From assembly GCA_024349245.1 (NCBI GenBank), contig JALDNG010000087.1, forward strand, positions 1,173,001 to 1,237,000: DNA of 64,000 bases, read 5' to 3'. Source of the stretch: Neodontobutis hainanensis (taxonomy: Eukaryota; Chordata; Actinopteri; Gobiiformes; Odontobutidae). Within the stretch, counting starts at the first letter, position 1; every line of letters starts with the position of its first letter. Below, piece after piece: positions 49,788 through 62,380 of the stretch. The notes beneath the pieces are model-generated. The model did no database searches, was not told where the DNA came from, and saw only the letters and a program-made list of their open reading frames with translations. Position numbers and translations under genes: made by a program.

Positions 49788-49945
49788 CATCTTTACAATA
49801 AAGTTTGAACTGCAAGGTAGAGAAGTGGCATCTTTATAATAAAGTTTGAACTACAATGCAGAGAAGTGGCATCTTTTAACAAAGTTTAAAATGCAATGTA
49901 AATAAGTGGCATATTTACAGTAAAGTTTTAAACTGCAAGGTTAAT
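49788..49945 (+). repeat. 41-bp tandem repeat, about four units, inside the LTR element
   Basis: Units start at 49788, 49829, 49870 and 49910. Each reads CATCTTTA.AATAAAGTTTGA followed by ACT.CAA..TAGAGAAGTGG with variations. The first two units contain a perfect AATAAA. It does not encode anything. Confidence 0.9.
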
Positions 49946-52900
49946 TTGTAATCTGGGAATTGAAAACTTATCTAAGTTAAAACTATCTAAACAATCTTGC
50001 AGGATTGGAGGTAATTTATAGAAATTTCTGAAGTAAATTGTTAAACTGTAAAAATAGTCAAAGTTTAAGAGCATAAGACAAAGTGCTCACTGTTTTAATC
50101 ACTGCTTGAAGTGATTTGTAAAAGTTTTTTTTGATGAATCTGATTTAAATGCTGGAACGTTTGGATTATTGCTGAATGTGTGAATTAGAGACTAACACAA
50201 TAGTCTGTCCTTTTGAATGGGATTGAATATTATTTTTGGTTGAACTGAAGAGGTGTTTATGGAGAACACAGTAAAACCTTACCTAAAAATAAAATATTAA
50301 ATTTTAGCATTGTTTTAAATTAACATTATTGACTATAACTGAGTAAAATGTCGGGTATCGGAATAAATAAAGAGAGAAGTTGATTTTATTTTACACTTAA
50401 TGGGTTAAGTTTCTGTTTAACATTGAGTAAAGGGAACTCTTTATGTAGAGTCTGACACAAAATTAGTGAAAATGTGAAATTAAGAATGAATAAACGTTTT
50501 AAATATGCTGCAGTTGAAATTAATATGGAAAAAGATGCAAAAACAAAATGGGTACTGTATTTTAACTGAGTTTTATAGAGACAGTATGGAACAAATCTAT
50601 ACTGAACAAAACCCTAAAGAAATTGTTTATTATAAAAGTAAATACAGAAAAATTTATACAGAGCTTTGTTGATTTAATGAACGGTCTTTTCTTTTAAACG
50701 ACACAATGGTGATGGAGTTTTGGAGGAAAGCAGTGTGAACAGAGGCTTTGTGGTGTGTTTGAGCAGCTGAGAGAGGCTGCCCGATTACAAGGTTAACCCC
50801 AGAGGGAGGGGTCTGACCAAAGAGTTTTTTATAAAGGATTTTATTTCTAAAAGAATTAATTTGAAGTGAGTGAACAATATTCTGAGTATTGTCTAATTAG
50901 ATTGTGAATTTAAAGTCTTTGGCTAAAAGTTTGTGACAACAGATCATGAGAAACTAGTTCTGATCTATTTTAAATTATTTATGTTTGCATCAGCTGAATA
51001 AAATTTTACTATAATTAATGATGATAGTTACAGTTACAGGACCTACAACTGTGGTAACTAAAACTAAATGGTAGCTAAAATTAAAACTGAACAAAATAAA
51101 GTTTAAATATAACAGACACAACAGTGATGCTATTTGGAAAACATAAAGAAGACGAAGAATTAGAAATGATAATTGCTGGACTAACTTCTTAAAATGATCA
51201 ATGGCACTGGCCTTTCATTTTATGATGTTTATTTTATTTTTATTTTATTTTTGTTTTGAGCCATGGGTTTCCCAAGGCTCAAAAAAGAGAAGGAGAAGAA
51301 GATTTAAACTAACTGTATTAAAGTGAAGAGGCTATAACAACAGTGTTTAATACAGTAAAAGATAAGTTTAAATCAAAAATAAAGAAAGGTTGACATGACT
51401 GTTTTGAAGAGGCACTGTTTGTTCTGATTGAGTCAAACTTTCAGATTAAATTAGATTTCCAGCAGACCATATCTGTGGAAACAGGGTTTATCTGTTGTTT
51501 AATTTTTATTGTTTTCATTTTTAAGAGCTTACATGGTTTCGTTTGACGAAAGCCTGGAGGCACTTTCTATGGGTCTAAAATGTCTGAGAACTTTTGATTT
51601 ATTTGTTTGTTCTTTATTTGGATGGAAGCCAACCACAACAAGTACCAGTTCAGAAAATAAGATTTGATAATTAATATAGCCACCAGTAAGAGCTAATATT
51701 AACATAGTCTTTGAACTTATAATCATCTTGGTTTACACCTGGAGTACACCTGTGAGCAGGGCTAGTGACAGGACGTCCTGTAACATCACTCTGAACCTGA
51801 CAAACTGAGAGATCAGGGACAGGTGCAGTGCAAAGCAGAAGTTTGGAGGTTTTGTGGAAGTAAGACTATTAGACCAGCATTGCCTGCTGACCGAAAACAT
51901 GCGTCCTTAAAGGATCCTGGTTTATTTGTTCACATACAATGTGACGGAGAACATCGTGAGTAAAACCTCACACCTTAGGAACCAAACAGCAGTTCCTTCA
52001 GGTTTATTTGAGAGCCCCATATGCTTCAACAACAGAGGTCTCCTTCAAGGTGTCCTTAATGAATATAAAGCTAAAATTCAATTAGCATCGAAATTAGAAT
52101 TTTACATTTGAGACAATTTATGCAAATGTGGATTAAATTTAATTAGATTATAACCAACAAAGGTTATGAATTGCACGAGAAATGCTGTAACTGTGAATTA
52201 AAACTGGAAATGAGTTAAAACTGGTCCAAGGACTGGACAGAACAAATAGCACTGGAGCTGCTATGAGCTGAAAAGGTGAGATCTACAGGATTTCATCCAA
52301 AGTAACAATGGTCTAGTTAACAGCACAACTAAAGCTTTTAAGAAAGAGCATCACACTCTGCAGATGAATGGACAGAGTATTCTGGAATATAGTAATTGAT
52401 TTTGACCTGGTTCTAAAAATAGTTATAAAATATTTGGGAAAATGACTGGGATTTTAAATCTGCGTTGAGATGTACTTGTGTGGCACTTCCATGTCTCATA
52501 ACTTTTGTTTGTGTTGATTTCCATGTATCCGGAGCTTGTTGGTGAGACTGATGGATGTGACCATTGCTGGGTCAACATTCCTGGACATGCACCTGCCCAA
52601 CGACTGTGGTCGAGGCTTTGACCTCAGATGAACACTTTGATATCTGAGGGACGTTAACGTTTGCATGAACACCAACAGGACAACAGCTCCAGGACGGATC
52701 ATACTACAGTCCTAAGGGCCGTATGGTTCATTGAAGTTATGATGCTTAAGAGAATTGATTTTAATCATTATGAATGTGCATATGTCTCACTCCTGTTTAT
52801 GTTTCTTTTCGTTACAGGGACAGTAATGGACAGGCAGGGACAGGCCGGAGATATTAAGTCCGATGGGATGACCAGCTTAATCCGGCACCTTTTTCTTCAT

Positions 52901-53220
52901 TCTTTTGGAGTGATGACATGTTTTTGATTGATACACATATTATTGAGTTTAAATGATCAGGAAAGTAATCCCTTGTGATTTTTCTGTTCTGAATTGTTGT
53001 GATCTTTTCTTCTGTTCAGTTACCCATATTTTATAGTTTAAGCCTTGTTTGTGAATAGCCGCCTTTGGCAGAAGGGGCGCCAGAAGGTCTTTTTCCCGGC
53101 AATAGGTCATTTACCAAATGGTTCAAATGTACTTAGGCTAGGTCAGCTGCCGCCGGGTTTTCGCTTCTGGCCGTACAATTCACATCAAGGTGGGATTTTG
53201 ATTTATGCCATGTCTGGCAT

Positions 53221-53233
53221 AAACAGGGGGGAA
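53221..53233 (+). other. polypurine tract of the LTR element
   Basis: AAACAGGGGGGAA directly before the TG of the 3' LTR, the expected site of plus-strand DNA priming. Confidence 0.85.
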
Positions 53234-53648
53234 TGTTATGGGAATTGTACATCTCCATTAATGTTATACATTATGCTCTCACTCCTGCTCCAGTTCACAT
53301 GCTTATCCACACACAAGTATGACTTAATGCCTTCAGCTATATCTACATCAGTTTGCACTACATCTAATCACTGTACAAGGACACTCTGTCCTGTTCACTT
53401 AGACACACATCTCTGACTGACACGTCAGCTCAATACACGTCCATCCACGACCCTGGAGCTGGGGGCTGGCACAATGTAAACCTATAAAGCCTCATGTATT
53501 GTTTACACCTTTAAGCAAAACCCTCCGTGTACCATTGCTACCGTGTGTTTGCTTCTCTTTGCAAAGATTAAACCTGTCTATTATTGTCAAATCCTATGCC
53601 GTCTCCATCGTCTGCTCATTTAATCTGTAACCAAAAATTCTCTTAACA
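53234..53648 (+). repeat. 3' LTR (415 bp)
   Basis: Same length as the 5' LTR with two substitutions and no indels; TATAAAG at 53483-53489. Confidence 0.93.
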
Positions 53649-53653
53649 GAGAG
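53649..53653. repeat. 5-bp target-site duplication, right copy (GAGAG)
   Basis: Perfect match to 45934-45938. Confidence 0.8.
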
Positions 53654-55119
<1,466 letters not shown>

Positions 55120-55382
55120 GATATACAGCCATTGATTTTTCAAAAGTGTTATGCTGGAAGTGATGAGACAGGTGCTAAAAAATAATATACTGTATGGTGA
55201 CTGAGACTATATGACGAACCGGGTGCTGTGTCTTTAATAAATAGAAATGCTCATCATGTTTTAATTCAGGTAATCATTTAAATGATCATATATTTTAAGG
55301 TACAACATTTACATTGTGTTCAGAGTTAACTTTAATTAATACATAAGTGGAAAAAAATTGTCCTTTTGTCCCCATATGATTA

Positions 55383-56514
55383 TATGATCTGATCTTCATC
55401 TAAGTCAAAGGTATTGATTAACATAATGTGTCTAAAAATAATAACACAAAAAATCTGATCTTTCATGTCTTTATTGAAAACAACCAAAAAAACTCATTGT
55501 GTTTGTGGAAAAGTATGTGAAACCTTGAGTTAATGACCTCTAAAAGCAAATTGGAGTCAGGTTTTAGCACACCTGGAGTCTCATTAAGATAATACATATG
55601 GAGGTGTGGACTACAGCTACTTTCACTGATAAAAAAAGAACTTAAACATTTGGAGTTTGCTCTGCACGAGAAGAACGCTTATGTGAGCCATGCCTCTCCA
55701 AAAAGAGATTTCAGAGGAGCTATGATCAAGAATTGTTGTTTTACATAAAGCTGGAAAGGGTCATAAAATTATTTTAAAGACTTTCAATTCAACAGTCTAC
55801 AATCTGCACACCTGAAGTTTGCAAAAGAGCTCATTGACACTCCACAGTGGTATTGGCAAAATGTTTTGTGGACTGATGACACTAAGATTGAACTATTTGT
55901 AAAAAACACACAGTGCTACATCTGGTATAGAAAGGGCACGGCTTATCATCATGAAAACATCATCCCTGTAAAGTCTGGTGGAGGAAACATCCTGATTTGG
56001 GCCATGTGAGGATGTGTGTACGTTGGCTGAAGGTGGGTGCTACAATAGGACAATGACCCAAAACAGAACAGAATGACTTCAGAAAAACAAAGTCTGTCTT
56101 TTGGAGTGGCCAAGTCAGAGCCCAGACCTCAACCTAATAGAGACGCAATGGATTGACTTGAAGAGGGCCCATAATATAACATTGTTGAGGAGGAATTATA
56201 GCCCATTCTTCCATAGTTCCTCCTCAACGATGTGCAGGTTTGATCCACAGCTACAGGAAGCCCCTGGTTGATGTTATTGCTGCCAGTTATTCATTCTTCC
56301 TGACTTTTTCCACTGCCATTTTGAATGTTGAATGAGCGTGTTCAATAAAGACATGAAAGATCTGAGTTTATTTGAGTACTTATTTATAGACACATTATGT
56401 TTGTCAATACCCCTGACTTGTGTGATCTAGACAAAGATCAGATCACATTTTAAGAGAAATTAAATCAGAAAACCATAAAATTGCAAAAGGTTCACATACT
56501 TTTTCTTGCCACTG
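55383..56514 (+). mobile_element. second Tc1/mariner-type transposon copy, 5' truncated
   Basis: Same family as 30853-31893: the right end TTCACATACTTTTTCTTGCC ACTG is followed by TA, and inner inverted-repeat sequences (GATCTTCATCTAAGTCAAAG near 55392) are mirrored near 56400-56440. The outermost left end is missing. Transposase remnants include a segment equivalent to LKFAKELIDTPQWYWQNVLW then WTDDTKIELFVK near 55815-55905 and later pieces to about 56290, broken by stops and frameshifts. It preserves more of the catalytic-domain region than the intron copy but is also inactive. Confidence 0.85.
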
Positions 56515-57344
56515 TATTAAGCACGGATACATTTTAAATCCTAAACAATGTTTTTTGTTAACGCCATGTGTTCTTTTTCACAAGTTGTTTTCATGTGCTC
56601 TGTGTTGCCACGTCCCAGTCCAGTGTCTCGTTTTATCTCCACTGTTTTCCAGCAGCAGCCCCTCCTTTTGGGCTCTGCTGAACTCTGCCTGAACCGTCAC
56701 TTGAACCCTGGATGAACTTCACTAAACTGACCCATTAATCTACTTGTAGCTTGTACGCTGGCCCATTAAGGGGTTACTCTGAGCCAGTTCACAGTCAGCT
56801 CTGGCAGAAACACCTGCTAATCACCTAACACGTGCCTGGTCGACAGCTACCCCACACAGGGCGAATTAAAAAGGAGGAGTAGGTTACATAAGAATAGGAT
56901 GAAGAGGAAGAGTGAAACAGCTGATTGAAATGGGATAGACAGTGGACTGAAAAGTTGTAGCAGGCAGATGCCACAAACCTTATGGTTATGATGAATCCAC
57001 AACTTCATCATAACCATGTTAGTCAATGTTCATTGCTTTATTTCTAACATTTCATTCATTTAAATATATGTACCTATTTTTGACATATTTTTCTTAGAAT
57101 AATCCTGATACAGCAGCTGTGGAGCTATAGCTACATTTCTCTGTCCAAATGAGTTTTTTTTTATTAAATTTCAAGATAGAATAGAAACTTGTTCTTTAAA
57201 TTGAAATTAAACTTTCTGTACAAACAAAAGTAGCATTTATAAATTATTATTATACACTTGTAAAGTCGCCATTGGGTTTCTCCTTATATTTCCGTTTTTG
57301 GAGCCTGCCCTCTGGTGGACAGCGGTATATTGCTGTATTTCGCC
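56515..57344. other. intergenic stretch, no gene recognised
   Basis: Contains the 14-bp perfect hairpin at 56982-57017, listed separately. Confidence 0.4.
56982..57017. repeat. perfect 14-bp inverted repeat with 8-nt loop
   Basis: ATGGTTATGATGAA (56982-56995) and its exact complement TTCATCATAACCAT (57004-57017), loop TCCACAAC. Confidence 0.9.
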
Positions 57345-57553
57345 ATCCTTACACGAGAACACCTTACAAGCAGACACTTTTATCTAAAGCTACATACATT
57401 AAACTTTTAATTACCAGTGTTACAGCCACTGGAGGCAAGGTGGGTTAAGTTTCTTGCCCAAGGACACAACGACAGTATGAACTGTGGGGAGAGCGGGAAT
57501 TGAACCACCTACCTTCCGGTTGAAGGACGACCTCTCTACCACTGAGCCACTTA
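57345..57553 (-). mobile_element. tRNA-derived SINE, inverted copy
   Basis: On the minus strand: GTGGCTCAGTGGTAGAGAGG, TCGTCCTTCAACCGGAAGGT, B-box GTTCAATTCCC, GTTGTGTCCTTGGGCAAGAA, CCACCTTGCCTCCAGTGGCT, CTGTAACACTGG. The 3' tail (AGATAAAAGTGTCTGCTTGT) is UnaL2-like. Same family as 18476-18689. Confidence 0.8.
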
Positions 57554-57772
57554 AAAAGTATTATATTTAGGCAAATGCAAGTTCAAATCAAAGTCCACTA
57601 TTTTCTAAAAACAGTCTTTACACACACAGTAACGTACAGTGAGCTGGTGTATAAATACCAAGATAAGTGCTGTCATTTTTTCGGGTGATCAACATCTCAT
57701 GTGCAAAGGTGACCTGTCCCAACAGCAAGACCTGTTTTAAACATGAGTTTTTACTTTGTTTTGTTTTTGCAG

Positions 57773-57888
57773 AGCCCCTCTACAGTTACCTGTCTGCTAC
57801 TGCTTTTCTGTCGGCCCAGTCCAGTCAGGTCCAGGACTGTCCAGTTATCGGTCTGCTGCTCTGTTCTTCTCTGCTCCTGGACAGTTGA
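57773..57888 (+). other. possible terminal exon of unknown gene
   Basis: A strong acceptor (TTTGTTTTGTTTTTGCAG, AG at 57771-57772) is followed by a frame ending at TGA 57886-57888 and an AATAAA at 57963-57968. The encoded tail, PLYSYLSATAFLSAQSSQVQ then a leucine-rich end, matches nothing I know. All three frames stay open for a while, which weakens the coding case. A non-coding RNA exon is equally possible. Confidence 0.2.
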
Positions 57889-58269
57889 CATCGCCCAGCC
57901 TCGTTTTCCTCAGCTTCATCTGACACCACATCCTGGTCCATCTACAACTTTAGCGTTTTTTAAATAAACTTAAACAAAATAGAATCTCGATTCATTTATG
58001 TGTTTCTAGGTTTTAAAGAATATATGAACTGTTTTTCAAGATCTTGAATCTGACATAATTTATACACTTTGTTTTTAAATGCAGTGAGTTAATAACTTGT
58101 AAAAGGCTTTTATTCATTTTTAAAGAAACTTTTAAATAACATGAAAGTAGATGAAAGCAAACAGACAAAACTTTAAATCATTTATTACTATAGTGTTATT
58201 TTAGAATGCCATAAGCAATAGAAGTTATTGTGGAAAAGAATCAGAAATCATAAAACATTGTTTTGTGTA

Positions 58270-58370
58270 TTATTCAATAATGATAAAGTAGTGCTGCAAA
58301 GATGGAAGGGTTTCTTGAACTTTCAGGTTGCTCCTGAGGTCTTTGACCTGCAGTTGCACAGGTAAGGAAA
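58270..58370 (-). other. possible terminal coding exon of unknown gene
   Basis: Minus strand: a strong polypyrimidine acceptor GATTTTTGTTTTTCAG (AG at 58372-58371), then 2 nt plus 32 codons to TAA at 58272-58270. It reads SLPVQLQVKDLRSNLKVQET and ends LPSLQHYFIIIE, with heptad-like leucines. An AATAAA on the minus strand follows at about 58186. No upstream partner exons were found. On the plus strand the same place has a CAG|GTAAGG donor at about 58360, so strand choice is not certain. Product unknown. Confidence 0.28.
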
Positions 58371-58609
58371 CTGAAAAACAAAAATCAAAACTGCTTTAAC
58401 ACATATTTACTCCATCTCAAAAATACAGCATCTTTGACTACAATTTCTAAATAACCAGTTTCAAGAGTATGCAACGTGAATATTTTTTTGTATGTAAATT
58501 AAGTTGAAGAAAACTATTATTAACCACAGATGATGAGATAGATTTCATAAAGAAAATGTAATTCTGAATGATCAACTTTAATATACCTTTACATCAGTTT
58601 ATCATACGA

Positions 58610-59040
58610 GGATATCTATTACAATTTTAGATTAGATTAGATTAAACTATTGTCATTACACATGCAGTACAAAGTTTAGGTCTAACCAGAAGTGCAAAAG
58701 CAGCAAGTGCAAGATATCCAGTATTGCTTAAATAAATAAATTTGTATTGTTGTAGTAATTTGCAGATGGATATGTACATAATATATAGATGGCTTATTAC
58801 TATAAACAGAAATTATAAAATGTGTATTTAAAATGATAGACAAGGCCATGGTGAGCTATAAGCAGAAGTCAGAAATAGATTATAATATAGAAGTCATTTT
58901 TAGGTGGATATTTGCTATAAACATAAAATACAAATGGCAGTTACAATAAACAGAATTGTATGGATGGATATATGCAATGACAGGTAAAGCTATTGTGAGC
59001 AGTAGTGTAATGGATATAGTGCAAATATATAAGGGGTTCC
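58610..59040 (+). mobile_element. dispersed teleost repeat fragment (LINE 3'-end-like)
   Basis: TTAGATTAGATTAGATTAAA, CTATTGTCATTACACATGCA, GTCTAACCAGAAGTGCAAAA, then repeated ATGGATAT.TGC.ATAAACAGA and AAGCAGAAGT blocks. This arrangement is typical of a high-copy fish repeat that ends in short degenerate tandem units. Name not assigned. Confidence 0.5.
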
Positions 59041-62000
59041 ATAAGAGAGACTTGGGTCAGAGGTAGGCATCCAACTCACTCGTTATTTGGTCAATGAAAG
59101 GTCCACCGACTCAGTTGGTTTGTTGGGCCTGTATGTCGACCTAACAGAAATTCTCCTCATAGAATTAAACCCTTGCTCACATCGCAGTTGAAGATGCACA
59201 GCCCATACATTCCTTGCCTGGAATGGAGTTATGTTCAGTTTCCATATATTTTGAAACAGAATACAGAATGGTAAACTCACGCTGAGACTGGAAGACAACC
59301 CGCCTGGATGAAGCCCCTCCCATGACACAAAGTCACGTCTTGTCAATGAATTTCACACTCAAATAGCACGATTTATTCAGTCGCATTTGGTGTGAACGCC
59401 CTGATCATACCCGTCTTTTTGTTTGAGTGCTAGTTCGAAAGAGGAGTTATTACCAGTAGTAATGCAGTTCTATGTTCTCTGAAGTTATGTTAAGCTAAAA
59501 GATTTGGCATGAGTATGTGCTTTTAGACCATTTTAGACTATGCTTTTTTGACGTTGGTCAAAAGGCACAAATTCCAGTCTAATTTAAAAAAGCGTGACAC
59601 AAGATCCCCGGTAGCGCCGTGATGGAAATCTTTATTTCAAATAACACTTACTGCCATCTTACTTGCACCATTCAACTGTCCTTCGGTTCTCCCAAAAATA
59701 AGCAGTAAACAGTCATTTATTTTTACCAATGTCCGGACCTTGGGGACCTCATAGCTGGCTACGGGCCTAGGTAGTGGCTACAGAGAAAGTGCTTTTGTGT
59801 TCTGAAAACTGGTCAGACTTTTCTACTGTACTTTGAGTCGTGAACATCCATCTCTTCATAGACTCCATGGAGGCTAATTTATTTTTTAGAGTTTGTACTG
59901 CTTGGACTCATGTTTACGGGATATGTCTCTTGCTATTATATATTTTAGCATTTCTCAGATTAAAAAATTTATGCTTTTCTGGTATAGAGTAAATCATTCA
60001 TGTGAGTATAAAATAATGATATTGCAGTATAAGCACATGCGTGTTGGTGGCTGTTGCAGCGGGACACAGAACATGTGAGTGCAGATGAAAGGGCAGTACG
60101 GGACATTAGCGCAGGCAGGATTACACGTTCTCTTCCCTCTGAGACCAGCTGCAGCCCCGAATATTCATGGAGCCGATGTTTTCTCTTCAGTTTGTATAAC
60201 AGCGTCGAATAGACTGTACATACAGTTCAGGGTTTAGGAGCTGAAGACAGGAGTTTTATTAGTTTGTCTTAGAGTCAGTAAGACCTCTTGTAAGCAGCCT
60301 AATTATGAAAAATCACAGCAGCTGTTCATGCATAAAATTTAGACCTAAACAATAATTGTCTTTATCCAAATTCAGTTTTCTTCTGGCATTCCTAAAAGAT
60401 TACTATACATCTAATTTTGGAAATGTAGCTAATGTATTGTTATCGCATAATCAGCAATTATATACAACTGCTTCTTTTGAAATAATATTATAGTCTTCCA
60501 TTTAGATTTACTAAATGAGAACCCTAAATTAAAGTGTGCTGCAACCAAATAAAAGAACCAAAAAGTGTGGTTTACACCTAAATGTTATTCTGTTTTGTCC
60601 TTGTTGTGGACATGGTTTTGACCTTCTTTATTCTTTGGGTAGTTTTAATTTAGCTCTAATTTTCAGCTTTAGGTTTTAGCCCAAGTTTTTTCTCTATAAC
60701 TGTAGGACGGTTTTACAACAGAGTTATGGTAGTCACTCTTCCTTTTGTCTAGATATCATCTTTAGTAACATGTGAGTTTGTATATTATATATAGACTGTG
60801 AAAGGGTATATTATTTATAGACTGTGAAAGGTCTCATTTACAGCTCACTAGTTGCCAGTCTGCTCTTAATGATGCTGGTTGCTAAATAATGTTTCTCTGT
60901 GAAACATACTGTAAATGTTTCACAGACAAATATGTGTTGGTGGGACAACACTTTACACAAATGTACTGTAAACTGTCTTGAAAAAGGCTCAGTGCTTTTC
61001 TACAGTTTAGTTTTTACTGCTGTTGTTTAAGGTACAGACGTGGTGCTTTCCTGCTAGCGGCCTAAATTTGGGTTGTGTGATGTCATCTCCAGGAGCTCTT
61101 ATCGCAAATTTTCCCAATTTTGTGAAGCTCTAACCATTTTTTTTCTCTATATTTTTAAATCACTGATAGTTCCTGAGTAAAAGTCAAGTAGACTGTCGGC
61201 TGAAGAAGTTTCAAGTTGGTTATATTTATAAAGAAATAAAAAACTTACTTCAATGACAAATGAGCATAAAAGGGGCTGATGAATCTCAGTATGGCTTAAA
61301 TATAGTTTCCCCTTTTACAACTCTTTAGTTAACCCCTGAGCTACGCCAAAAATTCCTCTTGTGTATTTGGAAATGTATGATGAGCTGTGACAGTCTGTTT
61401 GCCTCCACAAAGCTATTCCATCCTGACTATTTTTCAAGCATGACCTGCCATTTTAACTGCACTATCATGTTTTTGGCCTCTGTTACGAGGTTTTATTGAC
61501 CTCCATTATTGCAGCTTTAATGGTCACGTGGCTGTAACCTCTGGCGACGCGGCGACATGGAATTTTCAAGGATTGCAAATGCTCAATGAATGTCTGAGAC
61601 AACCTTTGCCCTTATTGTTCTCTGTTTTGGCTACCTGTACCGGCCCGTCATCTGCTGGACGTCAAATGGACACCGACATTTATGACAACATCAGTGGGGT
61701 ACGGCATGATCCCTTCTTATTCAGTTTGACGTGTTCAAGACTAAAATGTTTTCTGTTTTGGTCGTGGGAGTGTCTGCAGCCCAAAAAATAAAAACAGACA
61801 CTGGACTGTAACTTCCTTCCTGTCAGAGCGCGTTAGTGGCAAAGCGCTCGTACAGTACCGCGCTGCGCCCCTCTGGAGAGTACAGTGGAAGGTCCTAGTC
61901 CTCGATGTGGGAGATATTATGAGTTGAGTCGTTACACTAAGAGATGCCAAACTAAATCAGGCTAACTCTGCGGCAGCTTTAGGGTCATCCAGAGTTTACG

Positions 62001-62100
62001 GCTAAATATAGACGTAGCCCCGCCCCACTTGGATGGATCATACGTCAACCCCCTTTACCCCAGTACAAAGAGTACATTCATGCATATAACACACGCATAA
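59041..62100. other. intergenic stretch, no gene recognised
   Basis: A short GTCGCATTTGGTGTGAACGC motif near 59381 resembles PIF/Harbinger-type ends but has no partner. A 12-bp hairpin lies at 60896-60926, and a tandem copy of TATAGACTGTGAAAGG at about 60790-60832. No exon recognised. Confidence 0.4.
60896..60926. repeat. perfect 12-bp inverted repeat with 7-nt loop
   Basis: TCTGTGAAACAT (60896-60907) pairs exactly with ATGTTTCACAGA (60915-60926); pairing continues imperfectly outward by about 5 bp. Confidence 0.85.
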
Positions 62101-62119
62101 GCTTTACAGTAGGCTACAG

Positions 62120-62380
62120 TAGGTGAAAGTGTCGTCCCTGAGACGATGAGGAGCAGTGAGGATGAGGAGGGGAGGGGCTGCTTGGCGACACAGCATCCAT
62201 GTTGCCACGAGGCAGAGACGCAACAAAGCACCCGTTAAATATCCAAACATTGGGTTTTGTTGTGTTTTTAATCGTCTCCCGCCTCCCCCCACCCACTACC
62301 TCCTCCTCGGTTGTATTCGGGACGCTAACACACTGACCTACATTGGGGAAACACATAGTGGAGGCTGGTGAGTAGGAAGC
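62120..62380. promoter_or_regulatory. CpG-containing GC-rich patch, candidate promoter
   Basis: A GC-rich block with several CG dinucleotides in AT-rich surroundings. On the plus strand a donor-like GGCTG|GTGAGT occurs at 62367/62368; on the minus strand an ATG in good context (GGCAACATGG, about 62200) opens a short Pro/Ser frame without a usable donor. It may be the first exon of a plus-strand gene continuing towards 63.6 kb, but no complete chain can be shown. Confidence 0.3.

Larger units (their letters stand above)
45939..53648 (+). mobile_element. complete but non-coding LTR element of endogenous-retrovirus type (7.7 kb)
   Basis: Two 415-bp direct LTRs (45939-46353 and 53234-53648) start TGTTATGG and end CTTAACA, and the insertion is flanked by the 5-bp duplication GAGAG. 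A primer-binding site like that for tRNA-Pro follows the left LTR and a polypurine tract precedes the right LTR, fixing the orientation as plus. The LTRs differ at only two positions, so the insertion is recent. The 6.88-kb interior is AT-rich, has stops throughout, and shows no reverse transcriptase, integrase, protease or capsid motifs that I can recognise. Faint protein-like patches (arginine-rich near 47780-47850; a short Cys/Trp-containing patch near 52550) could be decayed gag or env traces, but this is speculative. It is best described as a non-autonomous, LARD-like derivative moved by a relative's proteins. Confidence 0.9.

Noticed and set aside
59083..59346. 87-codon minus-strand frame with CEQGFNSMRRI, vaguely like the C-terminal region of hAT transposases
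   Set aside because: The similarity is limited to a few residues with no other transposase motif or element ends nearby; too weak to call.
59340..59410. PIF/Harbinger-like end (GTCGCATTTGGTGTGAACGC)
   Set aside because: Single end only; no partner inverted repeat or 3-bp duplication seen in the neighbourhood.
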